NCBI GenBank assembly: GCA_029846755.1
Contig: JARWBI010000003.1
Span: forward strand, 62,001-126,000
Length of the DNA stretch: 64,000 bases
Reading direction: 5' to 3'
Source: Falsirhodobacter flavus
Lineage (GTDB): Bacteria; Pseudomonadota; Alphaproteobacteria; Rhodobacterales; Rhodobacteraceae
Shown here: positions 1 to 7,108 of the stretch, piece after piece
Numbering within the stretch: position 1 is the stretch's first letter
How the letters are laid out: each line of letters opens with the position of its first letter
The notes under the pieces: model-generated
What the model was told of the DNA's origin: nothing
The model's database searches: none
Seen by the model: the letters and a program-made list of their open reading frames with translations, nothing else
Position numbers and translations under genes: made by a program

Positions 1-1
1 C

Positions 2-136
2 GCGGACAAGCTCTATCCCTGCACCAATTGCGGCATGGCCCCCCTGCCCCGCCACGTCGCCCAAGCAAAGCTGGCAGCGCTAGGCGCGGGCGCAAAGATC
101 GTGCGAAATGAGATCCGGTCTTCCAAACCCTCGTGA
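2..136 (+). CDS. C-terminal end of a MetE-like methionine synthase-type protein (partial)
   Basis: Only the last 44 codons are present; the reading frame enters from the left edge and ends at a TGA. The readable protein contains LYPCTNCGMAPLPR followed by a short helix (AKLAALGAGAKIVR). The NCGM segment resembles the zinc-ligand loop near the C terminus of cobalamin-independent methionine synthase (NPDCGLKTR in MetE), and the form seen here is what I recall for the short core-MetE proteins of alphaproteobacteria. The family assignment rests on this short stretch and on memory, so it is tentative. The next ORF starts inside this gene. Confidence 0.45.
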   Translation, partial: ADKLYPCTNCGMAPLPRHVAQAKLAALGAGAKIVRNEIRSSKPS

Positions 137-353
137 TCGAGGAACAGATGCTGGCGATCCCGCGCAGACGGTGGCCGAGGTCTATGCCAAGGTGATCGCG
201 TCCACGCGCCTTTGCGGGCCGCTGCAGGCAATCGCCACCCTCGACAACCAGAGCATCCCCCCGGATGCAGTTTCGTCGCTGATACAGATCGCGGTCGATA
301 TGGCCAAGGAATTGAATCGCAACCTCGACAGCGTGGCGATGACGAAGGGCTGA
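108..353 (+). CDS. small hypothetical protein, 81 aa
   Basis: I do not recognise this gene. It would begin inside the 3' end of the MetE-like gene in another frame, which fits translational coupling, but no good Shine-Dalgarno sequence precedes the ATG. The first 20 residues are charged and of low predicted order. The remainder (TVAEVYAKVIASTRLCGPL onward) reads like a compact helical domain with an amphipathic helix near the end (SSLIQIAVDMAKELNRNL). The true start may be an internal GTG near position 171. No signal peptide or membrane segment is visible. Confidence 0.45.
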   Translation: MRSGLPNPRDRGTDAGDPAQTVAEVYAKVIASTRLCGPLQAIATLDNQSIPPDAVSSLIQIAVDMAKELNRNLDSVAMTKG

Positions 354-464
354 AACGTGCCTTAATATTCGTGGAATTGTAGAACAGCCCGTGAAGCAAG
401 TTAAGGGCCAAAAGGCCCGCCCCACATTATTCACACAATGATATCGGATGTTGATTGCCATTCT

Positions 465-554
465 TGGCGGATGGGGTGGGATTCGAACCCACGGTAGAGT
501 CACCCCTACGCCAGTTTTCAAGACTGGAGCCTTAAACCGCTCGGCCACCCATCC
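465..554 (-). tRNA. tRNA-Ser (anticodon UGA), CCA encoded
   Basis: Read on the minus strand, the 5' acceptor GGATGGG pairs with CCCATCC near the 3' end, followed by discriminator G and an encoded CCA. The anticodon stem CCAGT/ACTGG encloses the loop CTTGAAA, giving anticodon UGA. There is a long class II variable arm and a T-loop with the GGTTCGAATCC-type motif, both expected of tRNA-Ser. It lies downstream of tpiA on the same strand. A serine tRNA this close to a plasmid-type origin is noteworthy. Confidence 0.97.
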
Positions 555-557
555 ACA

Positions 558-579
558 GGGGCGCTGAATACCACGCCCC
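558..579 (-). terminator. possible hairpin between tpiA and tRNA-Ser
   Basis: GGGGCG and CGCCCC form a six-base-pair stem around a ten-base loop just downstream of the tpiA stop codon. There is no T tract on the minus strand, so it may be a weak or Rho-assisted terminator or only a stabilising hairpin. Confidence 0.3.
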
Positions 580-588
580 CGGCGAAGT

Positions 589-1287
589 TCAAGCCGATGC
601 CAGTGCCTTTGCGATCGCAAGGAAATCACCCGCCTTCAGGCTGGCGCCACCAACCAGCGCGCCGTCCACATCGGGAACCGCAAAAATCTCGGCAGCATTG
701 CCGGGCTTGACGGAGCCGCCATACAGAAGCGGCACATCCGTCCGTGCGCGCAGGAAGGCATGGACCTCGCCGATCTCCTGAAGCGTCGGCGTGAGTCCGG
801 TTCCGATGGCCCAGACCGGCTCATAGGCAACGACCAGCCGCGAAGGATCCAGCCCGGCGATCGAGGCGACGATCTGCGCGCCGATCACATCCAGCGTGCG
901 GCCCGCGTCGCGCTCCGCCTCGGTCTCGCCAACGCAGACGATGGCAGTCAGCCCCGCGCCCTGCGCAGCCAGCGCCTTAGCGGCCACGTCCTCGCTCGTC
1001 TCGCCGTGATCCGCGCGCCGCTCGGAATGGCCAAGGATCACATACCCCGCCCCCGCATCAGCCAGCATCGCGGCGGATACATCGCCGGTATGTGCGCCCG
1101 ATGCCTTCGCATGGCAGTCCTGCCCGCCCACAGCCAGACCAAGGGCGGCGGCGCGCGCAAGCAATGTCGCAGGTGGGCAGATCAGAACCTCGCACCCTTC
1201 GGGTGCCCCGGCCGCGATCGCCTCGATCTCGGCCAGATCGGCCGCAAGGCCGTTCATCTTCCAGTTTCCCGCCGCCAGCTTACGCAT
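589..1287 (-). CDS. tpiA: triosephosphate isomerase
   Basis: Interconverts dihydroxyacetone phosphate and glyceraldehyde 3-phosphate in glycolysis and gluconeogenesis, in the cytoplasm. The 232-residue protein has the family signatures in order: AAGNWKMNG at the N terminus (the Lys that binds phosphate), GHSERR (electrophilic His), [10 protein letters not shown] (catalytic Glu, loop 6) and [10 protein letters not shown] (phosphate loop). I chose the ATG at 1287 because GGAGG lies six bases upstream; a TTG two codons earlier would sit directly against that Shine-Dalgarno sequence. The protein is slightly shorter than the usual 245-255 residues but complete. It is a core metabolic gene, about 0.5 kb from the replication initiator. 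Confidence 0.97.
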   Translation of the reverse strand: MRKLAAGNWKMNGLAADLAEIEAIAAGAPEGCEVLICPPATLLARAAALGLAVGGQDCHAKASGAHTGDVSAAMLADAGAGYVILGHSERRADHGETSEDVAAKALAAQGAGLTAIVCVGETEAERDAGRTLDVIGAQIVASIAGLDPSRLVVAYEPVWAIGTGLTPTLQEIGEVHAFLRARTDVPLLYGGSVKPGNAAEIFAVPDVDGALVGGASLKAGDFLAIAKALASA

Positions 1288-1344
1288 CCACAACCTCCAT
1301 TGAACGGGCGGAGGTTACGCGAGACGGGCGCAGCAGGGAAGCCG

Positions 1345-1695
1345 TCACATGTCCTTGAACTTGATGGACTCCCCACAACCGCAGGCCTCGGCCACATTCG
1401 GATTGCGGAACTTGAACCCCGATTCCAGAAGCGAGGTTTCGTAATCGATCTCGGTCCCGAACAGGAACATCTGGGCCATGGGGGCGATCATCACCCGTGC
1501 GCCATCCTGTTCCACCGTCTCATCCATCGGGTTCACCTCGGAGACGTAATCCATGGTGTATTCCATCCCGGCGCAGCCGCCCTTCTTCACGCCGATCCGA
1601 AGGCCGGCCGAATTCTGCTTGCTCATCAGCCGCGCGATCTGCCGCGCCGCCGCCGGGGTGATGCTGACCGCCTGCTTGCCGGGGATCGAGAACAT
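1345..1695 (-). CDS. A-type iron-sulfur carrier protein (IscA/SufA/ErpA family)
   Basis: This 116-residue HesB/IscA-fold protein carries Fe-S clusters or iron to apoproteins. The three conserved cysteines are visible: one in KKGGCAGMEY (about residue 41) and two in the C-terminal ACGCGESI motif. The length is typical. AAGGAG lies seven bases before the ATG. The gene is on the same strand as tpiA and repA and about 57 bases from tpiA, but no suf or isc operon is next to it, so its assignment to a particular A-type subgroup (ErpA, SufA or IscA) is open. Confidence 0.93.
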   Translation of the reverse strand: MFSIPGKQAVSITPAAARQIARLMSKQNSAGLRIGVKKGGCAGMEYTMDYVSEVNPMDETVEQDGARVMIAPMAQMFLFGTEIDYETSLLESGFKFRNPNVAEACGCGESIKFKDM

Positions 1696-1752
1696 GGGGC
1701 TACTCCTTGGAACGTCCTAAAAATGGGGCTTCCGGCGCGCGGCTGCAAGAGG

Positions 1753-2895
1753 TCAGTCGAAGGCGCCGGGATGCAGTTCCTCCCAGAACCGCCGGATCGC
1801 CTCCGAATTCAGCGCGCTCATCCAGCCGTGCCGCTCGAAATCGTCGCGCGCCGCCCCCGACAGCATCGACAGGAACAACCGCCGGTCCGCGTCGCGCTGC
1901 GTCGGCGTCCGGCCCGATACCAGCTCCTGAATCCGGCTCAGCTGCTGCGCGCGCGGCGACAGCGCCGCAGGTTCGGGCACACGCAGCGCCGCCGTCAGAT
2001 AGCCGACGGGGTTGCGCACCCCCCCCTGCCCTTCCACATAATCCAGCTTGGCATCCACATGCCCCTCGCCATGTTCGGCGATCCACTGCCGCGCCAGCCG
2101 GTCCGCCGCGCCCAGCCGCCGCAACCGCTCGTAAACCGGCGACCGCCGCGCGCCTTCGCCGTCATCCAGATCCAAGATCGAAAGCTGCGGATTCTCGCGG
2201 ATCAGAAAGCGGATATCGGTGACCGTCCGGCCCATCTTCCGCGTCTCCGGCTCGATCACGATGTTGGAGGATCGGTTCACCTCCTCCACCGCCGGCTTGA
2301 TGATCTTGGCGTTCAGATGCTTGAACACCTCGTAATAGGCGCTGTCATTGACCCCCATCAATCGCCGGAAGATATCGAGGCTCCACCACCCCGTGCTGCC
2401 CGTCCGCACGAAACGATAGCAATTCTCATACAGAGCCAGCGCATGGCCCGACGTGAACCGCCGCTGGATGTTCAGGTTGATAAGCGCAAAAACCTTCGGA
2501 TCGTTCAGCTTGGATGCCAGCGCCGGGGAATAGCCGTATTCACACACCCCGCCCTTCAGCTTGGCATAGGACAGAAGCGACGACACGCCCCATTCCTGCC
2601 GCCCCTCCTCGTCCAGCATGTCCCACTCCGCCACGGTTTCCGCCAGCCCGCGCAACGCCGCCTTCAGCGTGTCCATGTCGTTCGAATTGTACCCGATCAT
2701 AAGGCACAGCGTCCGCGCATCGATCCGGTGCACCTGCTGCGTGACCAGCGTGTCATAGGCGTTCAGCAGCAGCACGTTCGACAGACGCCGCTGCAGCAGC
2801 GACAGCTTGCCCGACACATGGATCGCCGCCACATGTTTCTTGACCGCCCCGCGCCGCAACGCTCCGGTCAACTGGTCCCTGGGGATGTCGTTCAT
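1753..2895 (-). CDS. repA: plasmid/chromid replication initiator, Rep_3 (DnaA-like replicon) family
   Basis: A 380-residue initiator of the Rep_3 superfamily, the type that binds iterons with two winged-helix domains. Family-like segments include KLSLLQRRLSNVLLLNAYD near residue 30, LKGGVCEYGYSPALASKL and INLNIQRRFTSGHALALYENC in the middle (winged-helix 1), and WWSLDIFRRLMGV followed by YYEVFKHLNAKIIKPAVEEV (winged-helix 2). The C-terminal 130 residues are more variable. It is transcribed away from the iteron region (2958-3216) and divergently from parAB, the usual arrangement of Rhodobacterales DnaA-like replicons. It should bind the neighbouring iterons, open the AT-rich stretch and recruit the host replisome, and it probably represses its own promoter. 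Confidence 0.9.
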   Translation of the reverse strand: MNDIPRDQLTGALRRGAVKKHVAAIHVSGKLSLLQRRLSNVLLLNAYDTLVTQQVHRIDARTLCLMIGYNSNDMDTLKAALRGLAETVAEWDMLDEEGRQEWGVSSLLSYAKLKGGVCEYGYSPALASKLNDPKVFALINLNIQRRFTSGHALALYENCYRFVRTGSTGWWSLDIFRRLMGVNDSAYYEVFKHLNAKIIKPAVEEVNRSSNIVIEPETRKMGRTVTDIRFLIRENPQLSILDLDDGEGARRSPVYERLRRLGAADRLARQWIAEHGEGHVDAKLDYVEGQGGVRNPVGYLTAALRVPEPAALSPRAQQLSRIQELVSGRTPTQRDADRRLFLSMLSGAARDDFERHGWMSALNSEAIRRFWEELHPGAFD

Positions 2896-2999
2896 CCGCC
2901 TGCCTCTTCACTGCTCCGGAGCCTTTGCGACTCTCTGCCCCAAGGCTAGTCCCAAAAGGCACCCATCCACAAGCGCCCTTTCGGCACCTTAACCCCTAT

Positions 3000-3056
3000 C
3001 CCGTATCCGGGTACCTATGGAAACCACCGTCGGGGGAAAGGTATCCATTTACGGGA
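3000..3056 (+). repeat. outlying iteron and inverted iteron
   Basis: CCCGTATCCGGGTACC at 3000-3015 matches the tandem iterons in 15 of 16 positions. On the opposite strand, 3056-3040 reads TCCCGTAAATGGATACC, sharing both outer arms of the iteron. An inverted copy close to repA is typical of the operator through which such initiators repress their own gene. Confidence 0.65.
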
Positions 3057-3156
3057 CGGAGCCTGTGGACAACCCGCAGCACCCCTCCCCTACTCCCTAA
3101 AACCCCCAAGAAAACACCCATCCGATTCGGTTTTTGGCAGAATCAGCACCCTTCAT

Positions 3157-3216
3157 CCCGTATCCGGGCACCTTTCACCCCGTATTCGGCGACCCCACAT
3201 CCCGTGTTCGGGCACC
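3157..3216 (+). repeat. three tandem iterons, 22-base period
   Basis: Direct repeats CCCGTATCCGGGCACC (3157-3172), CCCGTATTCGGCGACC (3179-3194) and CCCGTGTTCGGGCACC (3201-3216) begin exactly 22 bases apart, two helical turns, as expected for sites bound side by side by a Rep_3 initiator. Confidence 0.85.
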
Positions 3217-3409
3217 TGTAGCGGCGATAGCTGATATCTTTCCGGAGGTTACAGATTCTAAAGACTCTAAATATCTGAAAGATTCGAAACTTCATCTTGC
3301 CTGTTTTCCCATATTTTCCTTCCAAAAGGTCCTTCGCGATTCACAAGCAGCGCAGGATGTGCGACTGATCGACGAATATCTCGGAAAACCGCGTACAAGA
3401 GAGCGCAGG

Positions 3410-4795
3410 ATGAGCAGCAAACCAGACCTACCGCCCTATTTCGGCATCGACCCCGAGGAGGAAGCAGCCCGCCTCGCCCAACCTATAGATACCTCGCGAT
3501 TTGCCAAGGCCGCCGCTTTCGCGGCACGAGGGCGCGACGATCTAGCCAAGCGCGGATATGCCCCGGACGGCAAAAAGCGCCTTCGTCGCTTCTCGACTTG
3601 GGAAGTGTGCAAATACCTCATTCCCATCGCCCCGGCCCATCTGCGGCGCGTGTTGAAATCGCATCCCGAACTGCCTCAGGGAACCGGCGAGGGCGGCGCC
3701 AAATGGTTCACTCTGGACGAGATCCTGATCCTTCGCGACCATTTCGCCACCGAGGGCGCCGGCTGGCGCGAATACAAGGCATGGCGCCCCGAAGGGCTTC
3801 CGGCCAAGGTCGTCGCCGTCGCCAATTTCAAGGGCGGCGTTGGCAAGACATCGACCGCCGCACATCTGGCCATGTCCGCTGCGCTGGACGGCTACCGCGT
3901 CCTCGTGATCGATCTCGACAGCCAGGGCTCCATGACCTCGATCATGGGCGGTCAGGTCACCGACGAATGGCAGACCGCCTTTCCCATGCTGGCGCGCGAC
4001 TTCGCCATGCACCTTCAAGAGGAAAACAAGGTGCGCGAAGCGGCGGGTCAGCCCCCCCTGCCCTTCGACGAAACCCTGACCGAGGCATTGAAGGTTTCGC
4101 CGCGAAACCTGATCCAGAAGACCCATTGGCCGAATATCGACCTGATCGGCGCGCAACTGAACCTCTATTGGGCCGAATTCCAGGTTCCGGTCTGGCGGAT
4201 GCAGCTGCGTAACTGGCCGCTTTGGGACAGCCTCGGGAATGCCCTGTCCGATGCAGGCATCCTCGACGAATACGACATCGTCCTTCTGGATACGGCCCCT
4301 GCCCTCGGCTATCTGACGATCAACGCGCTGTCGGCGGCGGATATCCTGCTTGTGCCGCTGGGCGCCTCGTTCCTCGAATTTGACTCGACCGGGCGCTTTT
4401 TCGACATGATCTACTCCACCTTCGCCTCGATCGAAGAAGGCGAGAATCGCGCTCGCCGGGCGGACGGTCTGCCCGAGATGCGTTTCGAATGGGATGCCGT
4501 CCGCGCGCTCATCACCCGGTTCGATCCGGCGCAGCAGACGGACCTTGCCAATGTCGTGCAGGCCTATTTCGGCGATTTCATGACCACCTATCGGCAAGAG
4601 ATCACCGCCATGGTCGGCCAGGCAGGCGAGCAGGTATCGGGAATCTACGAGACCGATTATCGTGATTTCAACCGCGACACCTATGTGCGCGGGCGCGAGA
4701 CCTTCGATCAGACCTGGGCCGAGGTGAAACGGGTCCTGCTGGGAACCTGGTGGCGCGACATGAAGCTGGCCGAGACGGAGGCGGACAATGGCTAA
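3410..4795 (+). CDS. parA: ParA-type partition ATPase
   Basis: A 461-residue Walker-type ATPase that positions replicon copies by acting with ParB on parS. An N-terminal helix-turn-helix region (RRFSTWEVCKYLIPIAPAHL to KWFTLDEILILRDHF, about residues 63-125) resembles the P1-type ParA DNA-binding domain used for autoregulation. The deviant Walker A motif KGGVGKTS starts at Lys141, and the Walker B-like segment is YDIVLLDTAP. I chose the ATG at 3410; the open frame extends further upstream but runs through the iterons and the AT-rich origin. The gene overlaps parB by eight bases. It contains a parS-like palindrome at 4093-4109. Confidence 0.93.
   Translation: MSSKPDLPPYFGIDPEEEAARLAQPIDTSRFAKAAAFAARGRDDLAKRGYAPDGKKRLRRFSTWEVCKYLIPIAPAHLRRVLKSHPELPQGTGEGGAKWFTLDEILILRDHFATEGAGWREYKAWRPEGLPAKVVAVANFKGGVGKTSTAAHLAMSAALDGYRVLVIDLDSQGSMTSIMGGQVTDEWQTAFPMLARDFAMHLQEENKVREAAGQPPLPFDETLTEALKVSPRNLIQKTHWPNIDLIGAQLNLYWAEFQVPVWRMQLRNWPLWDSLGNALSDAGILDEYDIVLLDTAPALGYLTINALSAADILLVPLGASFLEFDSTGRFFDMIYSTFASIEEGENRARRADGLPEMRFEWDAVRALITRFDPAQQTDLANVVQAYFGDFMTTYRQEITAMVGQAGEQVSGIYETDYRDFNRDTYVRGRETFDQTWAEVKRVLLGTWWRDMKLAETEADNG
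4093..4109. promoter_or_regulatory. parS-like palindrome inside parA
   Basis: GGTTTCGC-C-GCGAAACC, a perfect eight-base inverted repeat around one central base, in the style of alphaproteobacterial ParB sites. Here it is read by parA as KVSPRN. Confidence 0.75.
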
Positions 4796-5861
4796 ACGCA
4801 GGAAACTGGAAGCTCCGTCCGCGGACGATCTGACCCGGTACGAGGAGGAGTTTCGCCGCGAAACCTCCCGCATGCCTCTCGTCGCCCCGATCAGCCAGGT
4901 CGCGGCCGAGGCGGCCAGCGCGCATGATCCGCGCGCGCCCACCGAGCGGGCCGAGGCCGCCAAGGACCGCGCCGATGCCGAGCGCCACCGCGATGCCGAC
5001 CGCCGCGGCCTCGTGCTGCGAGAGATCCCGTTGACCGATATCGAACCTGACGCCATCGTGCGCGACAGGCTTGCGCTGGGCAGCGACGAGTTGACCGAGC
5101 TTCAGCTCTCGATCGCCGCTCAAGGGATGCGCCTTCCGGTCGAGGTGTTCGAGATGCAGGGCGGCGCCAAGCGATACGGCCTGCTTTCGGGCTATCGCCG
5201 GCTGCGCGCCGTCCAGAATCTCCTCGCCCTCAGCGGGCAGGAGAAATACCAGACCATCAGGGCCATCGTGCGCGACCCCGATGCGATGGGCGGCACCTTC
5301 GCCGCCATGGTCGAGGAAAACGAGGTCCGTGCCAATCTCAGCCATTTCGAACGGGGACGCATAGCCGTCATCGCAGCCAATCAGGGCGCATTCCCGAATG
5401 TCGAAGCGGCGGTGGACGCGCTGTTCGGTTCGGCGTCAAAGGCCAAGCGGTCCAAGGTCCGGTCTTTTGCGCTGGTCTTCGAGGAACTTGGCGACATGCT
5501 GACCTTTCCCGGTGCGCTGCGCGAAAAGGACGGGTTGAAGATCGCCGCAGCCCTTCGCGACGGGCACGAGGCCGCGCTGCGCGAGGCGCTTGCGGACCGC
5601 ACGCCCGAAAGCCCCGAGGAGGAGATGCAGATCATCGAAGACGGGATTGCCGGTCTTCAGGCATCCTCGCCACGGCCGGAAAGGGGAGGGCGGCCGAAGT
5701 CCGTCTCGCGGGGGCGCAAAGCGCGTCTCGCAACCCAGATCACGCTCACGTCCGGTGTGGACGCCAAGGGCTGGTTCATACGCCTCGACGGCGATCGCGT
5801 CGGCGCCGATCTGGTCGAAGCTGCCATGCTGGAACTGGAACGGCTGTTGGGCCCAGCCTGA
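4788..5861 (+). CDS. parB: ParB-type partition protein
   Basis: A 357-residue centromere-binding CTPase partner of ParA. Residues about 68-165 form the ParB N-terminal domain, with IAAQGMRLPVEV, YGLLSGYRRLRAV (the GxRR-type box) and MVEENEVRANLSHFERG. A helix-turn-helix region follows (FGSASKAKRSKVRSFALVF), and a C-terminal dimerisation region ends the protein. The first 60 residues are charged and probably flexible, where ParA-stimulating residues usually sit. It starts within the last codons of parA. One parS-like palindrome lies in its 5' end (4850-4865) and another starts at its stop codon (5862-5878). Confidence 0.93.
   Translation: MAKRRKLEAPSADDLTRYEEEFRRETSRMPLVAPISQVAAEAASAHDPRAPTERAEAAKDRADAERHRDADRRGLVLREIPLTDIEPDAIVRDRLALGSDELTELQLSIAAQGMRLPVEVFEMQGGAKRYGLLSGYRRLRAVQNLLALSGQEKYQTIRAIVRDPDAMGGTFAAMVEENEVRANLSHFERGRIAVIAANQGAFPNVEAAVDALFGSASKAKRSKVRSFALVFEELGDMLTFPGALREKDGLKIAAALRDGHEAALREALADRTPESPEEEMQIIEDGIAGLQASSPRPERGGRPKSVSRGRKARLATQITLTSGVDAKGWFIRLDGDRVGADLVEAAMLELERLLGPA
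4850..4865. promoter_or_regulatory. parS-like palindrome inside parB
   Basis: GTTTCGCCGCGAAACC, identical to the other two copies over 16 bases. parB reads it in a different phase (EFRRET), so the DNA sequence rather than a peptide is conserved. Confidence 0.72.
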
Positions 5862-5878
5862 GGTTTCGCCGCGAAACC
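5862..5878. promoter_or_regulatory. parS-like palindrome just after parB
   Basis: GGTTTCGCCGCGAAACC, identical to the copy in parA, directly following the parB stop codon. This is the usual place for a plasmid centromere. Confidence 0.78.
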
Positions 5879-5945
5879 CCGGCCATGGATCGAAACGTGA
5901 ACGAGTTGGGCGCGCAAGCGCGAAGCGTTTGCCCGCGGTTCGATG

Positions 5946-5966
5946 CCTCCCCCTGAATGGGGGAGG
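5946..5966. terminator. hairpin between parB and the TRAP operon
   Basis: CCTCCCCC and GGGGGAGG make a perfect eight-base-pair stem around TGAAT, between two convergent transcription units (parAB and takP). No clear T tract follows on either strand. It may be a bidirectional terminator or an intergenic repeat unit. Confidence 0.45.
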
Positions 5967-5987
5967 TTGAGGGGCGCGGTTCCCCTG

Positions 5988-7088
5988 TTACTGTCCCGCC
6001 GCCTGCGCGGCATAGGCATAGCTGTCATAGCTGTATTCAGCCACGCGGAACCATTCGAAGCCTTCGTCTCGGAACTTCTTCCAGCCGGGATAGATCGCGG
6101 CCCATTCGGGAAAGCGTTCGCCATATTCGGCGTAAAGCTCGAACGTCGCCTTGTAGGCTGCCTGCATAACGTCCATGGGCAGCGGGCGAAGCTGCGCGCC
6201 CTTGCCGACCAGCGACCGGATCGCATCCTTGTTCTTCACGTCGTAAAGCGCCTGCATGTTGATGTTTGCGGCCTTGCAGGCTGTATCCAGCGCCGCCTTG
6301 AACTCCTCGGGCAGGGCGTCGTGCTGCTGGCGGTTGATGAAGAAGTGGATCGTCAGGCCGCCTTCCCAGAACGCCGGGTAGTAGTAATAGGGCGCAATCT
6401 GATAGAAGCCGAGCCGCTCGTCGTCATAGGGGCCGACCCATTCGGCGGCGTCGATCGTGCCGCGTTCCAGCGCGGGATAGATATCGCCGCCGGGAAGCTG
6501 CTGCGGCACGACGCCAAGGCGCGACATGACCTCGCCTGCGACCCCGGCGATCCGCATCTTGACACCCGAAATATCGGTCAAGCTGTTGATTTCCTTGCGA
6601 TACCAGCCGCCCATCTGCGCGCCGGTGCCGCCGCCCGGTTTGCCGATCATGTTATAGGCCGACAGGAACTCGTCATAGGCTTCATTGCCGCCGCCATGAT
6701 AGAGCCACGCGTTCTGGAGCCGGGAATTCAGGCCGAAGGGGATGGCCGAGCCGATGGCGAAGGTGGGGTTCTTGCCCGTGAAATAGTAGCCGCAAGTATG
6801 GGCGATTTCCACGGTTCCGGCCTGCACGGCGTCGATGGCCTGCGGGCCGGGGACAAGCTCGCCCGCCTGAAAGACCTGGATCTGGAAGCGCCCGCCGGTC
6901 ATGGCGGACAGCGCCTCGGCCATGACGGTCGCGCCGCCATAGATTGTGTCGAGGTTGTTCGGGAACCCCGAGGTCAGGCGCCAGCGCACCTGCGGCTCGC
7001 TTTGCGCGATGGCGGGGGCGGCGAGGGCGGTGGCAGCGCCTGCGAGGGCGCTTCGGGACAGGAACAGGCGGCGGTCTATGGATTTCAT
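5988..7088 (-). CDS. TRAP transporter substrate-binding protein, TakP-like
   Basis: A 366-residue periplasmic DctP-family protein that delivers an organic acid to the adjacent DctQM membrane proteins. The N terminus has a twin-arginine-type signal (DRRLFLSRSALAGAA) with a likely cut after APAIAQ. The mature protein keeps the pattern I recall for the 2-oxoacid binding protein TakP of Rhodobacter sphaeroides: WRLTSGFPNNLDTIYGG, QMGGWYRKEIN and ERGTIDAAEWVGPYDDERLG, where the Arg and Glu/Trp ligand residues and the Na+ site lie. A 2-oxo monocarboxylate such as pyruvate or oxobutyrate is therefore the likely ligand, by family only. It is first in a three-gene minus-strand operon. Confidence 0.88.
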   Translation of the reverse strand: MKSIDRRLFLSRSALAGAATALAAPAIAQSEPQVRWRLTSGFPNNLDTIYGGATVMAEALSAMTGGRFQIQVFQAGELVPGPQAIDAVQAGTVEIAHTCGYYFTGKNPTFAIGSAIPFGLNSRLQNAWLYHGGGNEAYDEFLSAYNMIGKPGGGTGAQMGGWYRKEINSLTDISGVKMRIAGVAGEVMSRLGVVPQQLPGGDIYPALERGTIDAAEWVGPYDDERLGFYQIAPYYYYPAFWEGGLTIHFFINRQQHDALPEEFKAALDTACKAANINMQALYDVKNKDAIRSLVGKGAQLRPLPMDVMQAAYKATFELYAEYGERFPEWAAIYPGWKKFRDEGFEWFRVAEYSYDSYAYAAQAAGQ

Positions 7089-7108
7089 GTGGTTCTCCTC
7101 CGGTGAAA

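Larger units (their letters stand above)
2958..3320. other. probable replication origin (oriV) between repA and parA
   Basis: This 514-base gap (2896-3409) separates the divergent repA and parAB genes. It contains three tandem 22-base-spaced iterons (3157-3216), a fourth copy in the same orientation (3000-3015), and an inverted relative (3040-3056). TGTGGACAA at 3064-3072 differs from the DnaA-box complement TGTGGATAA by one base. A clearly AT-richer stretch follows at about 3225-3320 and could be the unwinding element. The layout is that of an iteron-controlled origin. Confidence 0.8.

Noticed and set aside
760-2949. 729-codon open frame on the plus strand
   Set aside because: It runs antisense to tpiA, the Fe-S carrier gene and repA, which have clear motifs. 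Its composition is the Arg/Pro/His-rich type that high-GC antisense frames give.
3000-3216. Short repeats that might be read as a CRISPR array
   Set aside because: The repeats are 16 bases at a 22-base period with only six bases between them, lie at an origin and have no cas genes nearby. They are iterons.
3134-3410. Upstream extension of parA to an earlier start
   Set aside because: The added residues would be encoded by iterons and the AT-rich origin and do not look like a ParA N terminus; the ATG at 3410 begins the family-like region.
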